DNA of 33,285 nt from Bradyrhizobium guangdongense (GTDB lineage: Bacteria > Pseudomonadota > Alphaproteobacteria > Rhizobiales > Xanthobacteraceae): positions 1 to 33,285 of the forward strand of contig NZ_PPPT01000091.1 in NCBI RefSeq assembly GCF_006483445.1. Direction: 5' to 3'. How positions within the stretch are numbered: the stretch's first letter is position 1; each line of letters begins with the position of its first letter. Shown here in pieces: positions 15,901 through 22,966 of this stretch. The translations under genes were made by a program, and so were the position numbers. The notes under the pieces are model-generated. The model was not told where the DNA came from and made no database searches. It saw only the letters and a program-made list of their open reading frames with translations.

Positions 15901-16515
15901 GGCTTTGCGGAGGGATGGGAGGCGCCGGCGCTGACCTCGCTGTCGCAGGCACCGATCCCGTGGAGCGAGGACGAGCTCTATACTTACTTGCGCACGGGCC
16001 ATTCGCGCTTCCACGGCGTGGCGGCGGGACCGATGGCGCCGATCGTGCGCGACCTCGCGGCACTTCCCGACCAGGACATCCGCGCGATGGCGGTCTATCT
16101 CGGCTCATTCAACGACACCGCGGTCGACAAGCCGGCGCAAGAAGCTCTTGCGGCAAAGCTCGAAGCCGAGACGAAAGTGACCGTCATGTCCTCAACGGGC
16201 GCGCGGCTCTATGTCGGTGCTTGTGCGGTGTGCCACGAGGTTGGTGGCCTGCCGCTGTTCGGCAGCCGCCCATCGCTTGCGCTGAACAGCAATCTGCACA
16301 GTGCGACGCCGGACAATCTCGTCCAGGTCATCCTGCACGGCATCGCCGAGCCCGTCACGAGCGACCTCGGCTACATGCCGGCCTTCAAGAACAGCATGAG
16401 CGACGCGCAAATCGGGGAACTCGTGAACTTCCTGCGCAAGCAGTTCGCACCGGACAAGCCGGCGTGGAGCAGCGTGCGGGAGACGATTGCGCGCGCGAGA
16501 TCGTCGGTGCATTAG
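12985..16515 (+). CDS. nicB: nicotinate hydroxylase large subunit: molybdopterin domain fused to cytochrome c
   Basis: This 1176-aa protein is very near the length of P. putida NicB. Residues 1 to about 730 form the molybdopterin-binding hydroxylase domains (GHVDLGTGIRTALGQIVAEE near the start, QNPHILRTDLG, GVGESASVPSAAAIANAIF near 675-695). A membrane segment follows at about 753-774, then three c-type haem sites CAECH (805), CSGCH (951) and CAVCH (1080). The expected reaction is nicotinate plus water to 6-hydroxynicotinate, with electrons going through cytochrome c to the respiratory chain. The haem domains must face the periplasm, so the single anchor puts them across the membrane from the N-terminal domain. 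Alternatives are other IorB-like oxidases of N-heterocycles or aldehydes. Confidence 0.88.
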   Translation: MASDPQRDTERRSGSLVVLQTLDDGTSETFIRITADGSVSAYNGHVDLGTGIRTALGQIVAEELDVSFARVVVVLGDTAVVPNQGATIASETIQITAVPLRKAAAQARNFLISHAAARLEMPLDELSIEDGLVRGHDNRSISYGELIGEDTIRLELADHVKLKAVGDYAIVGQSVPRVDLPAKATGELTFVHDIRVPGMVHGRVVRPPYAGVDAGPFVGTSLIAVDESSVRDIPGLVAVVRIGDFVGVVAEREENAIKAAEQLKVSWKPTPTLPDLADLQRALRAHPSEPRTLIDKGDVEAAISGAAKPMQRTYVWPYQMHASIGPSCSVADFTDGRIRVWSGTQNPHILRTDLGLLIERPESEIEVIRLEAAGCYGRNCADDVSADALLLSRAVGRPVRVQLTREQEHLWEPKGTAQLIDVNGGLNADGGVAGYDLATRYPSNAAPTLALLLTGRLSPDPAVLQMGDRTAIPPYDYDHMRVVAHDMPPIVRASWLRGVSALPNTFAHESYIDELASEAGVDPIEYRLRYLKDQRAVDLVNAVAERAGWTPRPVREEKDGDVVHGRGFAYALYVHSKFPGYGAAWSAWVADVAVNKSTGDVSVTRVIAGQDSGLMINPDGVRHQIQGNVIQSTSRALMEEVSFERGAVAAREWGAYPIIPFPDVPKIDVLMLPRHDQPPLGVGESASVPSAAAIANAIFDATGVRFREPPFTPERILRGLRGDTPPGPQALPAPAAAPPSRIWRNPFAKRSGVFATVAALCTAAIGIGAAMLPGRAIAPIARPDSSVYSAATIARGEQLAALGNCAECHTSIGGAVNAGGRALETPFGTIYATNITPDVETGIGAWSYPAFERAMREGLHRDGRQLYPAFPYTHFAKTSDADLQSLYAYLMAQPAVRATAPANALTFPFNLRPLLAGWNALFHQTTELKPDPAKSEQWNRGAYLVEGLGHCSGCHSPRNALGAEQRKAYLAGGFAEGWEAPALTSLSQAPIPWSEDELYTYLRTGHSRFHGVAAGPMAPIVRDLAALPDQDIRAMAVYLGSFNDTAVDKPAQEALAAKLEAETKVTVMSSTGARLYVGACAVCHEVGGLPLFGSRPSLALNSNLHSATPDNLVQVILHGIAEPVTSDLGYMPAFKNSMSDAQIGELVNFLRKQFAPDKPAWSSVRETIARARSSVH

Positions 16516-16516
16516 C

Positions 16517-17758
16517 TCATCTCGCGTTCGCCGCCGCATGAACCCGCCAGAGATCCGCCCGCCAATGCAGTGCGATCGCCAGCATGAAGGCCATGCCGCT
16601 CAACGCGTAGAGCGTTCCCGTGGCGGCAAAACCAAAGAGGTCGATCAGGCTGCCGGCCGCCATCAAGCCGATCGGCAGGCCGTAGATCACCATCATGCGC
16701 ACGCCCATGACGCGACCGCGCAAATGCTCGGGGACCGAGCGCATCAGGATCACGGCAACCGAAATCATCGAGAGGCTTTGCGAGACCCCTGACAGGAACA
16801 GGCAGATCATCGCAAGCGGCACGCTCTTGAGCTGGACGAAGACGAGCAGCATTGCATACCAGGCGATCGTCGCGCCGATCATCACGCGTGCGATGCGCAG
16901 GCCCGTGACGAAGCTGAGCACCATCGATCCCACCAGCGAGCCGGTCGCAAAGCTCGCCGAGAGATAGCCGAGCCCGGTCTGGTCGGTCAGGTAGATCTCG
17001 CGCGCGACATAGGCCAGCAGGCCGCCGGTGAGCGGAAAGGCCGTCAAATTGACGAGGAATGCGACCAGCAACGCCGCGCGTACCTGCGGCGTGGTCCAGA
17101 CCTGCGCAAGCCCCTCCTTCAGGTCGGAGAATGGCGAGCGAAGCACAAGCGTCTCGCCGTCTGCGGACTTGCGCGTCTTCTTCGGAAGCTTGATGCACAG
17201 CGTCAGGCACATGCCGATGAGATAGATGCTGACGATCGCGATATAGACCGGTCCGATGCCGAGTGCCGCGAACAGGCCTGCGCCGGAGAGTGCGCCGGCG
17301 ATGCGTGCCGTATCCTGCGTGGTGCGCGAGGTGCTGATCGCGCCGATCAGGAGCTCCGGCGGCATGACATCGGCAACCAGCGCGCCGCGGACGCCGAGAT
17401 CCGACGGCCGGATCATGCCCATGATCGACACGATGATCATGACATAGGCCGGCGTCAGGTGCCCGGTCAGCGCCAGAATCATCAACGTCCCCGACAGCAC
17501 GGCATAGGCCGCGCGCATCATCGCCAGGAGATCGCGGTGGCCGATGCGGTCGCCGATCACGCCGAACATCGGCGCGACCAGGGTGCCGACGAAATTGAGC
17601 GAGCCAAGCACGGTGAGCAGCAGCACCGAGCCGGTCTCGACCAGGATGTACCAGCCGAGGACGAGCGTCTCCATCTCGAACGCCCAGGAGGTGAGCAGAT
17701 CGGCCGGCCACTGAAAACGGTAGTTGCGGATGCGGAAGGGCCGCGCAAATCCACTCAA
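16517..17758 (-). CDS. MFS transporter, EntS-like
   Basis: A 413-aa inner-membrane protein with about 12 hydrophobic segments and the MFS signatures GVIGDRIGHRDLL (loop 2-3) and VPEHLRGRVMGVRM (loop 10-11), of the kind found in MFS_3/enterobactin-exporter-like families. The stop lies 1 bp beyond that of nicB, so the two genes converge without a visible terminator. The in-frame start is TTG at 17758. An ATG at 17778 with a good upstream GGAAGGGTGG is in another frame and ends after seven codons at a TGA overlapping that TTG. Either the frame has a small indel here or the TTG is used. The substrate is unknown; nothing requires a link to nicotinate. Confidence 0.85.
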   Translation of the reverse strand: MSGFARPFRIRNYRFQWPADLLTSWAFEMETLVLGWYILVETGSVLLLTVLGSLNFVGTLVAPMFGVIGDRIGHRDLLAMMRAAYAVLSGTLMILALTGHLTPAYVMIIVSIMGMIRPSDLGVRGALVADVMPPELLIGAISTSRTTQDTARIAGALSGAGLFAALGIGPVYIAIVSIYLIGMCLTLCIKLPKKTRKSADGETLVLRSPFSDLKEGLAQVWTTPQVRAALLVAFLVNLTAFPLTGGLLAYVAREIYLTDQTGLGYLSASFATGSLVGSMVLSFVTGLRIARVMIGATIAWYAMLLVFVQLKSVPLAMICLFLSGVSQSLSMISVAVILMRSVPEHLRGRVMGVRMMVIYGLPIGLMAAGSLIDLFGFAATGTLYALSGMAFMLAIALHWRADLWRVHAAANAR

Positions 17759-17778
17759 TGCGCAACAACGCTCGGCAT

Positions 17779-18201
17779 GGCGTCCACCCTTCCCCCGGTT
17801 TCTTGTTAAGATTCCGTTTACCGATTTAGATCAGCGGTGGCCAGCCTTTGGGCACATCCTTGCCATGCGCCGTTGACGGCCCCCACATCTCCGACTGTGG
17901 GCCCTGGGCCGAGGCGTCGTTCGGGCCTTGCTTCGGCTTTCCTGAGCGACCGACGGGAACCGGATTCGATCTGTTCGCGCGGTGGTAAATGAACGCTTAA
18001 CGCGGCTTCGACGCGAGCGCCCGACTGTGCCGAAAAGACCAGTTTCCGCGCATGTTTCCCCACATGTGTGCCTGGCAACCATGTCTCCCGTGAAATTGTC
18101 GCAGATTTGACGAACCGCCCGCTCCGGCCGCTTAACCGTTTGTCCAGTGACGGCCGCGCATAGTCAGGGTCAAACTCTCTTTCTCCTGCAGGTACCTTAT
18201 C
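17779..18201. other. 423-bp intergenic stretch without a supported gene
   Basis: This lies between the divergent MFS and herA-like genes. Short open frames here have no recognisable composition or ribosome site. CCCACA-TCTCCGAC-TGTGGG at 17882-17901 could form a 6-bp hairpin, but no T-run follows, so it is not called a terminator. Promoters for both flanking genes are presumably here but I cannot place them. Confidence 0.6.
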
Positions 18202-19941
18202 GTGTCATCTTTTGGACGTGTGATTTCGGTGCGCGGATCGCTTGCCCGGGTCGGGCTCCTGGCGGAAAGCCGGATGCCGGTCTCCGAGGTGCGAGCCACC
18301 GTCGGCCGCTTCGTCAGCATCCGCTCGGCCAGCTCGATCATCGTGGCCATGATCACCGAAGTCTCCTGCGAGAACCTCTCGAGTTCCGACAATTTCATTG
18401 CTGCCGCCTCGGTCGACCTGCTCGGCGAGATCCTCAACGCCACCGACAAGCCGAAATTCCAGCGCGGCGTCACCAACTATCCGACGATCGGCGATGCCGT
18501 CGACCTGATCACCAGCCAGGAGCTGCGCACGATCTACGCGCCGACCGGCTCCGACCAGATCAATGTCGGATTCCTGCAGCAGGACCGCTCGGTCGTCGCC
18601 TATGTCGACATCGAGGAAATGCTCTCCAAGCACTTTGCGGTGCTGGGATCGACCGGCGTCGGTAAATCGACCGGCGTGTCCCTGCTGCTCAACGAGATCC
18701 TCAAAGCACGGCCGAACCTGCGCATCTTCCTGCTCGACGTCCACAACGAATATGGCCGCTGCTTCGGCGACCGCGCGCTGGTGCTCAACCCGCGAAACCT
18801 GAAGCTGCCGTTCTGGCTGTTCAATTTCGAGGAAATCGTCGACGTGCTGTTCGGCGGCCGCGCCGGCGTGCCCGAAGAGCTCGACATCCTGGCCGAAGTG
18901 ATCCCGCTCGCCAAGGGCGTCTACACCCAGTACCAGAACGCCGACCGCATCGGCCTGAAGCGCATCGACCCCAAGCAGATCGGCTACACCGTCGACACGC
19001 CGGTGCCCTATCGCCTGGTCGATTTGCTGTCGCTGATCGACGAGCGCATGGGCAAGCTGGAAAACCGCTCCTCGCGCATCATCTATCACAAGCTGATCTC
19101 GCGCATCGAAGCCGTGCGCAACGATCCGCGCTACGCCTTCATGTTCGACAACGCCAATGTCGGCGGCGACACCATGGCCGAGGTGATCAGCCACCTGTTC
19201 CGCCTGCCCGCCAACGGCAAGCCGATGACGGTGATGCAGCTCGCCGGCTTCCCGGCCGAAGTGATCGATTCCGTCGTGTCCGTCCTGTGCCGCATGGCCT
19301 TCGATTTCGGCCTGTGGAGCGATGGCGCCTCGCCACTGCTGTTCGTCTGCGAGGAAGCGCACCGCTACGCCTCCGCCGACCGCAATATCGGCTTCGGCCC
19401 GACCCGCAAGGCGGTGTCGCGCATCGCCAAGGAAGGCCGCAAATACGGCGTCTATCTCGGCCTCATCACCCAGCGTCCGGCCGAGCTCGACGCCACCATC
19501 ATCTCCCAGTGCAACACGCTGTTCACGATGCGTCTTGCCAACGACCGCGACCAGGCGCTGCTGCGCGCCGCCGTGTCGGACGCGGCCGCGAATCTGCTCT
19601 CCTTCGTGCCCTCGCTCGGAACCCGTGAAGTGCTGGCGTTCGGCGAAGGCGTCGCGCTGCCGACGCGCTTGCGATTCAAGGAAGTGCCGCCGCACCAATT
19701 GCCGCGCGGCGAAGCCACCATCTCCAGCGTGCCCTCGATGACGGCCGGCCACGACATGCATTTCGTCAGCGCCGTGCTGGAGCGCTGGCGCGGCGCCACC
19801 TCGCAGCGCGACGTGCCGAACGATCCGGTGTTCTCGGCCCCGCCCGCCAAGACCTTGCCGCCGGTCGAAGCGCCGATGCTGCAGCCCTCGATGGGACTCG
19901 ATCCGGATCGCTTCTCGCTTCTGAAGAAGCCGCTGCGGTAA
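18202..19941 (+). CDS. HerA-type FtsK-superfamily DNA translocase/ATPase
   Basis: A 579-aa cytoplasmic ATPase of the HerA (DUF87) family. The N-terminal 130 residues (FGRVISVRGSLARVGLL) look like a HAS-barrel domain. Walker A GSTGVGKS lies at residues 149-156, DVHNEYGRCFG follows the strand after it, Walker B LLFVCEEAHRY has its acidic pair at 384-385, and the IAKEGRKYGVYLGLITQRP block is typical of HerA, ending in a Pro-rich tail. The GTG start at 18202 gives the conserved N-terminus and AGG lies about 8 nt before it. HerA usually acts with the NurA nuclease in DNA end processing, but no nurA is adjacent, so the partner and role are open. It appears to be monocistronic. Confidence 0.9.
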   Translation: MSSFGRVISVRGSLARVGLLAESRMPVSEVRATVGRFVSIRSASSIIVAMITEVSCENLSSSDNFIAAASVDLLGEILNATDKPKFQRGVTNYPTIGDAVDLITSQELRTIYAPTGSDQINVGFLQQDRSVVAYVDIEEMLSKHFAVLGSTGVGKSTGVSLLLNEILKARPNLRIFLLDVHNEYGRCFGDRALVLNPRNLKLPFWLFNFEEIVDVLFGGRAGVPEELDILAEVIPLAKGVYTQYQNADRIGLKRIDPKQIGYTVDTPVPYRLVDLLSLIDERMGKLENRSSRIIYHKLISRIEAVRNDPRYAFMFDNANVGGDTMAEVISHLFRLPANGKPMTVMQLAGFPAEVIDSVVSVLCRMAFDFGLWSDGASPLLFVCEEAHRYASADRNIGFGPTRKAVSRIAKEGRKYGVYLGLITQRPAELDATIISQCNTLFTMRLANDRDQALLRAAVSDAAANLLSFVPSLGTREVLAFGEGVALPTRLRFKEVPPHQLPRGEATISSVPSMTAGHDMHFVSAVLERWRGATSQRDVPNDPVFSAPPAKTLPPVEAPMLQPSMGLDPDRFSLLKKPLR

Positions 19942-20079
19942 CGTCAGCACCCGAATTCCGGTCGATACACTTTGTGCTTCATTCGACCGCTTGAATTAGC
20001 CTCACCTTAGAATCGCTGACGCCACGCTGAACGCCACGGTCGCGGGGACAATCGCGGCCGCTCAAGGAGGCGCTCTTAC

Positions 20080-20334
20080 GTGGATGACAAGGTCAGGATT
20101 CGCTGCCCCTACTGCACCCGCCTGTTCAGGCATCGCGCGCAACGCATTAGGGACGGTTTTCAGCTCAATTGCGAACACTGCGTGCGCCTCATCACCTTCA
20201 CCCGCGACACCGAAGACCCGTTCATGCGGCGGGCAATGAAGGCCGCGCAGGACACACGGCTGGCGCTCGAGGCCAAGATGACGGCCGACCGGCAAGCGTC
20301 GGCCGCCGCGGCGCAGGCGCAGCGCGACTATTAA
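20080..20334 (+). CDS. four-cysteine mini-protein A (zinc-ribbon-like, 84 aa)
   Basis: The GTG start at 20080 is set by AAGGAGG at 20064-20070, 9 nt upstream. Cys9-x2-Cys12 and Cys31-x2-Cys34 form a probable zinc knuckle pair (MDDKVRIRCPYC and NCEHC), followed by a charged helix (MRRAMKAAQDTRLALEAKM). It is a paralogue of the protein at 21781-22080, with the cysteines in identical positions and many shared residues (MDD, IRC, RxRAxR, RAMK). It is not a recognised named family to me. The two copies bracket the vWA protein gene on the same strand, so they may be regulators or partners of that surface system. Confidence 0.75.
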   Translation: MDDKVRIRCPYCTRLFRHRAQRIRDGFQLNCEHCVRLITFTRDTEDPFMRRAMKAAQDTRLALEAKMTADRQASAAAAQAQRDY

Positions 20335-20460
20335 CGGCGCCGGCGCGCCTGTGTCGCGGCAAGCGGAGAGGAATCCTTAACCGGGAACTTCCGGCAACTG
20401 CGACAACTTGTCCCCGCCGCCCGTAGATTGACGGGTTTCTTAGGGCGCAGCGTGTTTGCT

Positions 20461-20482
20461 TTCCCCAAAACCACCTGGGGAA
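20461..20482 (+). promoter_or_regulatory. hairpin covering the ribosome site of the TadG-like gene
   Basis: TTCCCCA (20461-20467) pairs perfectly with TGGGGAA (20476-20482) across an 8-nt loop. The right arm GGGGAA is also the Shine-Dalgarno sequence 4 nt before the ATG at 20487, so folding would hide it. A regulatory effect is inferred. Confidence 0.5.
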
Positions 20483-20486
20483 TCCA

Positions 20487-21776
20487 ATGCGCTTTTGGCG
20501 GGATGAGCGGGGTAACGTCGCGCTGCTGTTCGGCATCTGCGTGGTGCCGTTGCTGCTCGGCGTCGGGATGGCGATCGACTACACGCGCGCGGTCAATGCG
20601 CGCACGGCGATGCAGGCGGCGCTCGACAATGCCGCGCTGATGGTGATGAAGGACTCCGTCGGGCTCTCGACCTCGGAGATCACCGCGCGGGCGCAATCCT
20701 ACTTCCAGGGGCTGTTGAGCCGGAAGGACATCAACGGCGTCTCGGTCACGGTGTCCTACACGCCGGATACCGGCAAGGGCGCGTCCCTGAAACTCGGCGC
20801 CACCGGCGCGCTTCCGACCGACTTCATGCGGATCGCCGGCTACCCCACGATGACCCTCGACGTCGGCTCGACGGCTGCCTGGGGCAACACGCGCCTGCGC
20901 GTTGCGCTTGCGCTGGACTCGACGGGATCGATGGGCCAGCACGGCAAGATGCCGGCGATGCAGTCGGCCGCAAAGAGCCTGATCGACCAGTTGAAGGCGA
21001 ACGCCAAGAACCCCGAGGATCTCTACATCTCGCTGGTCCCGTTCAACACGCACATCAACACCGCCAAGAACTACCAGAAGGCCTGGCTGGACTGGTCCTA
21101 CTGGGAGGAAGAGAACGGCAGTTGCAGCAAGGGCGGCAACACGCGCACCAAATGCGCCAGCAAGGGCGGCACGTGGACACCCGACGACCATGCGAGCTGG
21201 AACGGTTGCATCACCGATCGCGACGAGCCTTACGACGTCCAGAAGACGCCGCCCGCGGTGTCCAACACCCCGACACTTTTCCAGCCGGAGCAATTCGATC
21301 AATGTCCGGCCGAGCTGATACCGCTGACCACCGACTGGCTCGGACTGAAGGCCCGCATCGACGCCATGAAGGCGGGCGGACCGACCAACCAGCCCGTCGG
21401 CATGGCCTGGGCCTGGCTCTCGATGATGCAAACCGATCCGCTGAACGCGCCGGCCGAGACGGCGGGCTATAACTACAAGAAGATCATCATCGTGCTCAGC
21501 GATGGCCTCAACACCAAGAACAAGAAGTCCGGCAACGGCTCGACGCACGACACCTATGTCGATGGAAGACAGCGGCTGCTGTGTGATAACATCAAGGCCG
21601 ACAAGGTCACCGTCTACTCGATCCAGGTCAACACCGACGGCGACCCGGAGTCGGACGTTCTGAAATATTGCGCGACCTCGCCGGAGAATTTCTTCATGCT
21701 GACGTCGGCGAGCCAGATCCTCTCGGCGTTCGACCAGATCGCCGCATCGCTGTCGAAACTGCGTATCGCGAAGTAA
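20487..21776 (+). CDS. TadG-like pilus-associated protein with von Willebrand A domain
   Basis: A 429-aa protein. The N-terminal segment MRFWRDERGNVALLFGICVV and a hydrophobic helix to about residue 30 match the TadE/TadG type (pseudopilin-like) membrane anchor. The AMQAALDNAAL motif after it is typical of Tad/DUF2134 proteins. A vWA domain starts near residue 137 with a MIDAS-like DSTGS at 144-148 and continues to IIIVLSDGLNTK. About ten cysteines between residues 210 and 290 suggest a disulfide-stabilised insertion outside the membrane. Such proteins are found with Flp/Tad pili, but no tad genes are in the window. Translation may be limited by the hairpin at 20461-20482. Confidence 0.86.
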   Translation: MRFWRDERGNVALLFGICVVPLLLGVGMAIDYTRAVNARTAMQAALDNAALMVMKDSVGLSTSEITARAQSYFQGLLSRKDINGVSVTVSYTPDTGKGASLKLGATGALPTDFMRIAGYPTMTLDVGSTAAWGNTRLRVALALDSTGSMGQHGKMPAMQSAAKSLIDQLKANAKNPEDLYISLVPFNTHINTAKNYQKAWLDWSYWEEENGSCSKGGNTRTKCASKGGTWTPDDHASWNGCITDRDEPYDVQKTPPAVSNTPTLFQPEQFDQCPAELIPLTTDWLGLKARIDAMKAGGPTNQPVGMAWAWLSMMQTDPLNAPAETAGYNYKKIIIVLSDGLNTKNKKSGNGSTHDTYVDGRQRLLCDNIKADKVTVYSIQVNTDGDPESDVLKYCATSPENFFMLTSASQILSAFDQIAASLSKLRIAK

Positions 21777-21780
21777 GCCC

Positions 21781-22080
21781 ATGGACGATCAGGTTCAGAT
21801 CCGCTGCACGCGCTGCAAGACCGTGTTCCGCGAGCGCGCCCGGCGCATGCAGAACGGCTATTCGCGGCAATGTCCGAGCTGCGAGGTCGTGCTGTTCTTC
21901 GAGGAGGATTCGCCCGACCAGAACATGAAGCGCGCCATGAAGACGGCGCGCAAGGTGCGCAAGGATCTGCGGGAGGCCGAGGCCGCCCAGCTCACGACGA
22001 GCCCGTCATCGTCGCGGCGCGGCGGCACGCGCGGTCATGGCGGCCGGCAGGAGACCGCCGAGGAAGAGGAAGAAGGCTAG
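21781..22080 (+). CDS. four-cysteine mini-protein B (zinc-ribbon-like, 99 aa)
   Basis: A paralogue of the 84-aa protein at 20080. Cysteines at 9, 12, 31 and 34 match exactly, and MDDQVQIRC, FRERARRMQNGY and MKRAMKTARKVRKDLREA align with the first copy. The C-terminus is longer and ends in a low-complexity Gly/Arg stretch then a run of glutamates. The ATG begins 4 nt after the vWA gene stop, so it is likely co-transcribed with it. No function is known. The zinc-finger layout allows either nucleic-acid binding or a protein-protein role. Confidence 0.78.
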   Translation: MDDQVQIRCTRCKTVFRERARRMQNGYSRQCPSCEVVLFFEEDSPDQNMKRAMKTARKVRKDLREAEAAQLTTSPSSSRRGGTRGHGGRQETAEEEEEG

Positions 22081-22166
22081 CAGGTTTGCGCGCAACGCTT
22101 TGCGCAGGCTTGCGCGTTCGACTATGGTCTCGGACATCGTCCTCTGGTTGATCCGGAACTCCCAGC

Positions 22167-22748
22167 ATGTCCCAGCCATCGTCAAAACGTTTTCCCGCTC
22201 CCGCGCTCTCCGCATTGCCGGAGGATATCCGCACGCGGCTCGTTGCCGTTCAGGAGAAGAGCGGCTTCGTGCCGAACGTGTTCCTGTCGCTGGCCTATCG
22301 CCCCGACGAGTTCCGCGCCTTCTTCGCCTATCACGACGCGCTGATGGAGAAGGACTCCGGCCTGACCAAGGCCGAGCGCGAAATGATCGTGGTGGCGACC
22401 TCGGCCGCCAACCAGTGCCAATATTGCGTGATCGCGCATGGTGCCATCCTGCGCATCCGCGCAAAAAACCCGCTGATCGCGGACCAGGTCGCTGTCAACT
22501 ACCGCAAGGCCGACATCACGCCGCGGCAGAAGGCGATGCTCGACTTTGCCATGAAGGTGTCGGCCGATGCGCAACGCATCGCCGAGGAAGACTTTGCGGC
22601 ACTCGCCCCGCACGGCTTCAGCGACGACGACATCTGGGACATCGCCGCGATCTCGGCCTTCTTCGCGCTGTCGAACCGGATGGCGAATTTCACCGGCATG
22701 CGGCCGAACGACGAGTTCTATCTGATGGGGCGTTTGCCGAAGCAGTGA
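22167..22748 (+). CDS. AhpD-like/carboxymuconolactone decarboxylase family peroxidase-related protein
   Basis: A 193-aa all-helical protein of the AhpD-like superfamily. The redox motif CQYC at 84-87 with His91 (QCQYCVIAHG) is the E/Q-Cxx-C-xxxH pattern of alkylhydroperoxidase-like proteins. SGFVPNVFLSLAYRPD near residue 30 is typical of the 'peroxidase-related' (TIGR01926-type) subgroup. The likely role is thiol-dependent reduction of peroxides in the cytoplasm. The substrate is unknown and no reductase partner lies next to it. The ribosome site before the ATG is weak. Confidence 0.9.
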   Translation: MSQPSSKRFPAPALSALPEDIRTRLVAVQEKSGFVPNVFLSLAYRPDEFRAFFAYHDALMEKDSGLTKAEREMIVVATSAANQCQYCVIAHGAILRIRAKNPLIADQVAVNYRKADITPRQKAMLDFAMKVSADAQRIAEEDFAALAPHGFSDDDIWDIAAISAFFALSNRMANFTGMRPNDEFYLMGRLPKQ

Positions 22749-22966
22749 TCGGCGCACGCCGTCAGCGCGCAGCCGGCGGCTGGCCGGCGAAGCGCGCCCG
22801 GGGTCAAATCCACCGGCAATTCGCCGATCTGCCCATTCCTGCGATCCTCCGGCTCGGCCAGCGCGACCTTTCGACAATCAAAAGTTGTGACCTTTGCTCA
22901 ATGACCCGTTTTCAAACCGAAGGCGGCCGGTCATTATCTGGCGGACGTTCCTGGGGGAGATGGACC
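22749..22966. other. intergenic region without a supported gene
   Basis: Some 218 nt separate the AhpD-like gene from the membrane hydrolase gene. The downstream frame is open across it, but the ribosome site GGGGGAGA at 22953-22960 marks 22967 as the true start. I see no repeat or hairpin worth calling. Confidence 0.55.

Noticed and set aside
14464..16014. 516-aa antisense open frame over nicB
   Set aside because: It shadows conserved molybdopterin and haem motifs on the plus strand.
17882..17901. Hairpin as a terminator for the MFS or herA gene
   Set aside because: It is only a 6-bp stem, has no following T-run, and lies between divergent genes.
18205..19950. 581-aa open frame antisense to the HerA-type gene
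   Set aside because: Its composition (Asp/Gly/His/Arg/Val-rich, no domain) is that of a mirror frame in high-GC DNA. The plus-strand protein has Walker motifs and HerA blocks.
22037..22966. N-terminal extension that would make the membrane hydrolase 914 aa
   Set aside because: It runs across the AhpD-like gene in another frame and consists of Arg/Gly-rich sequence. A good ribosome site marks the GTG at 22967.
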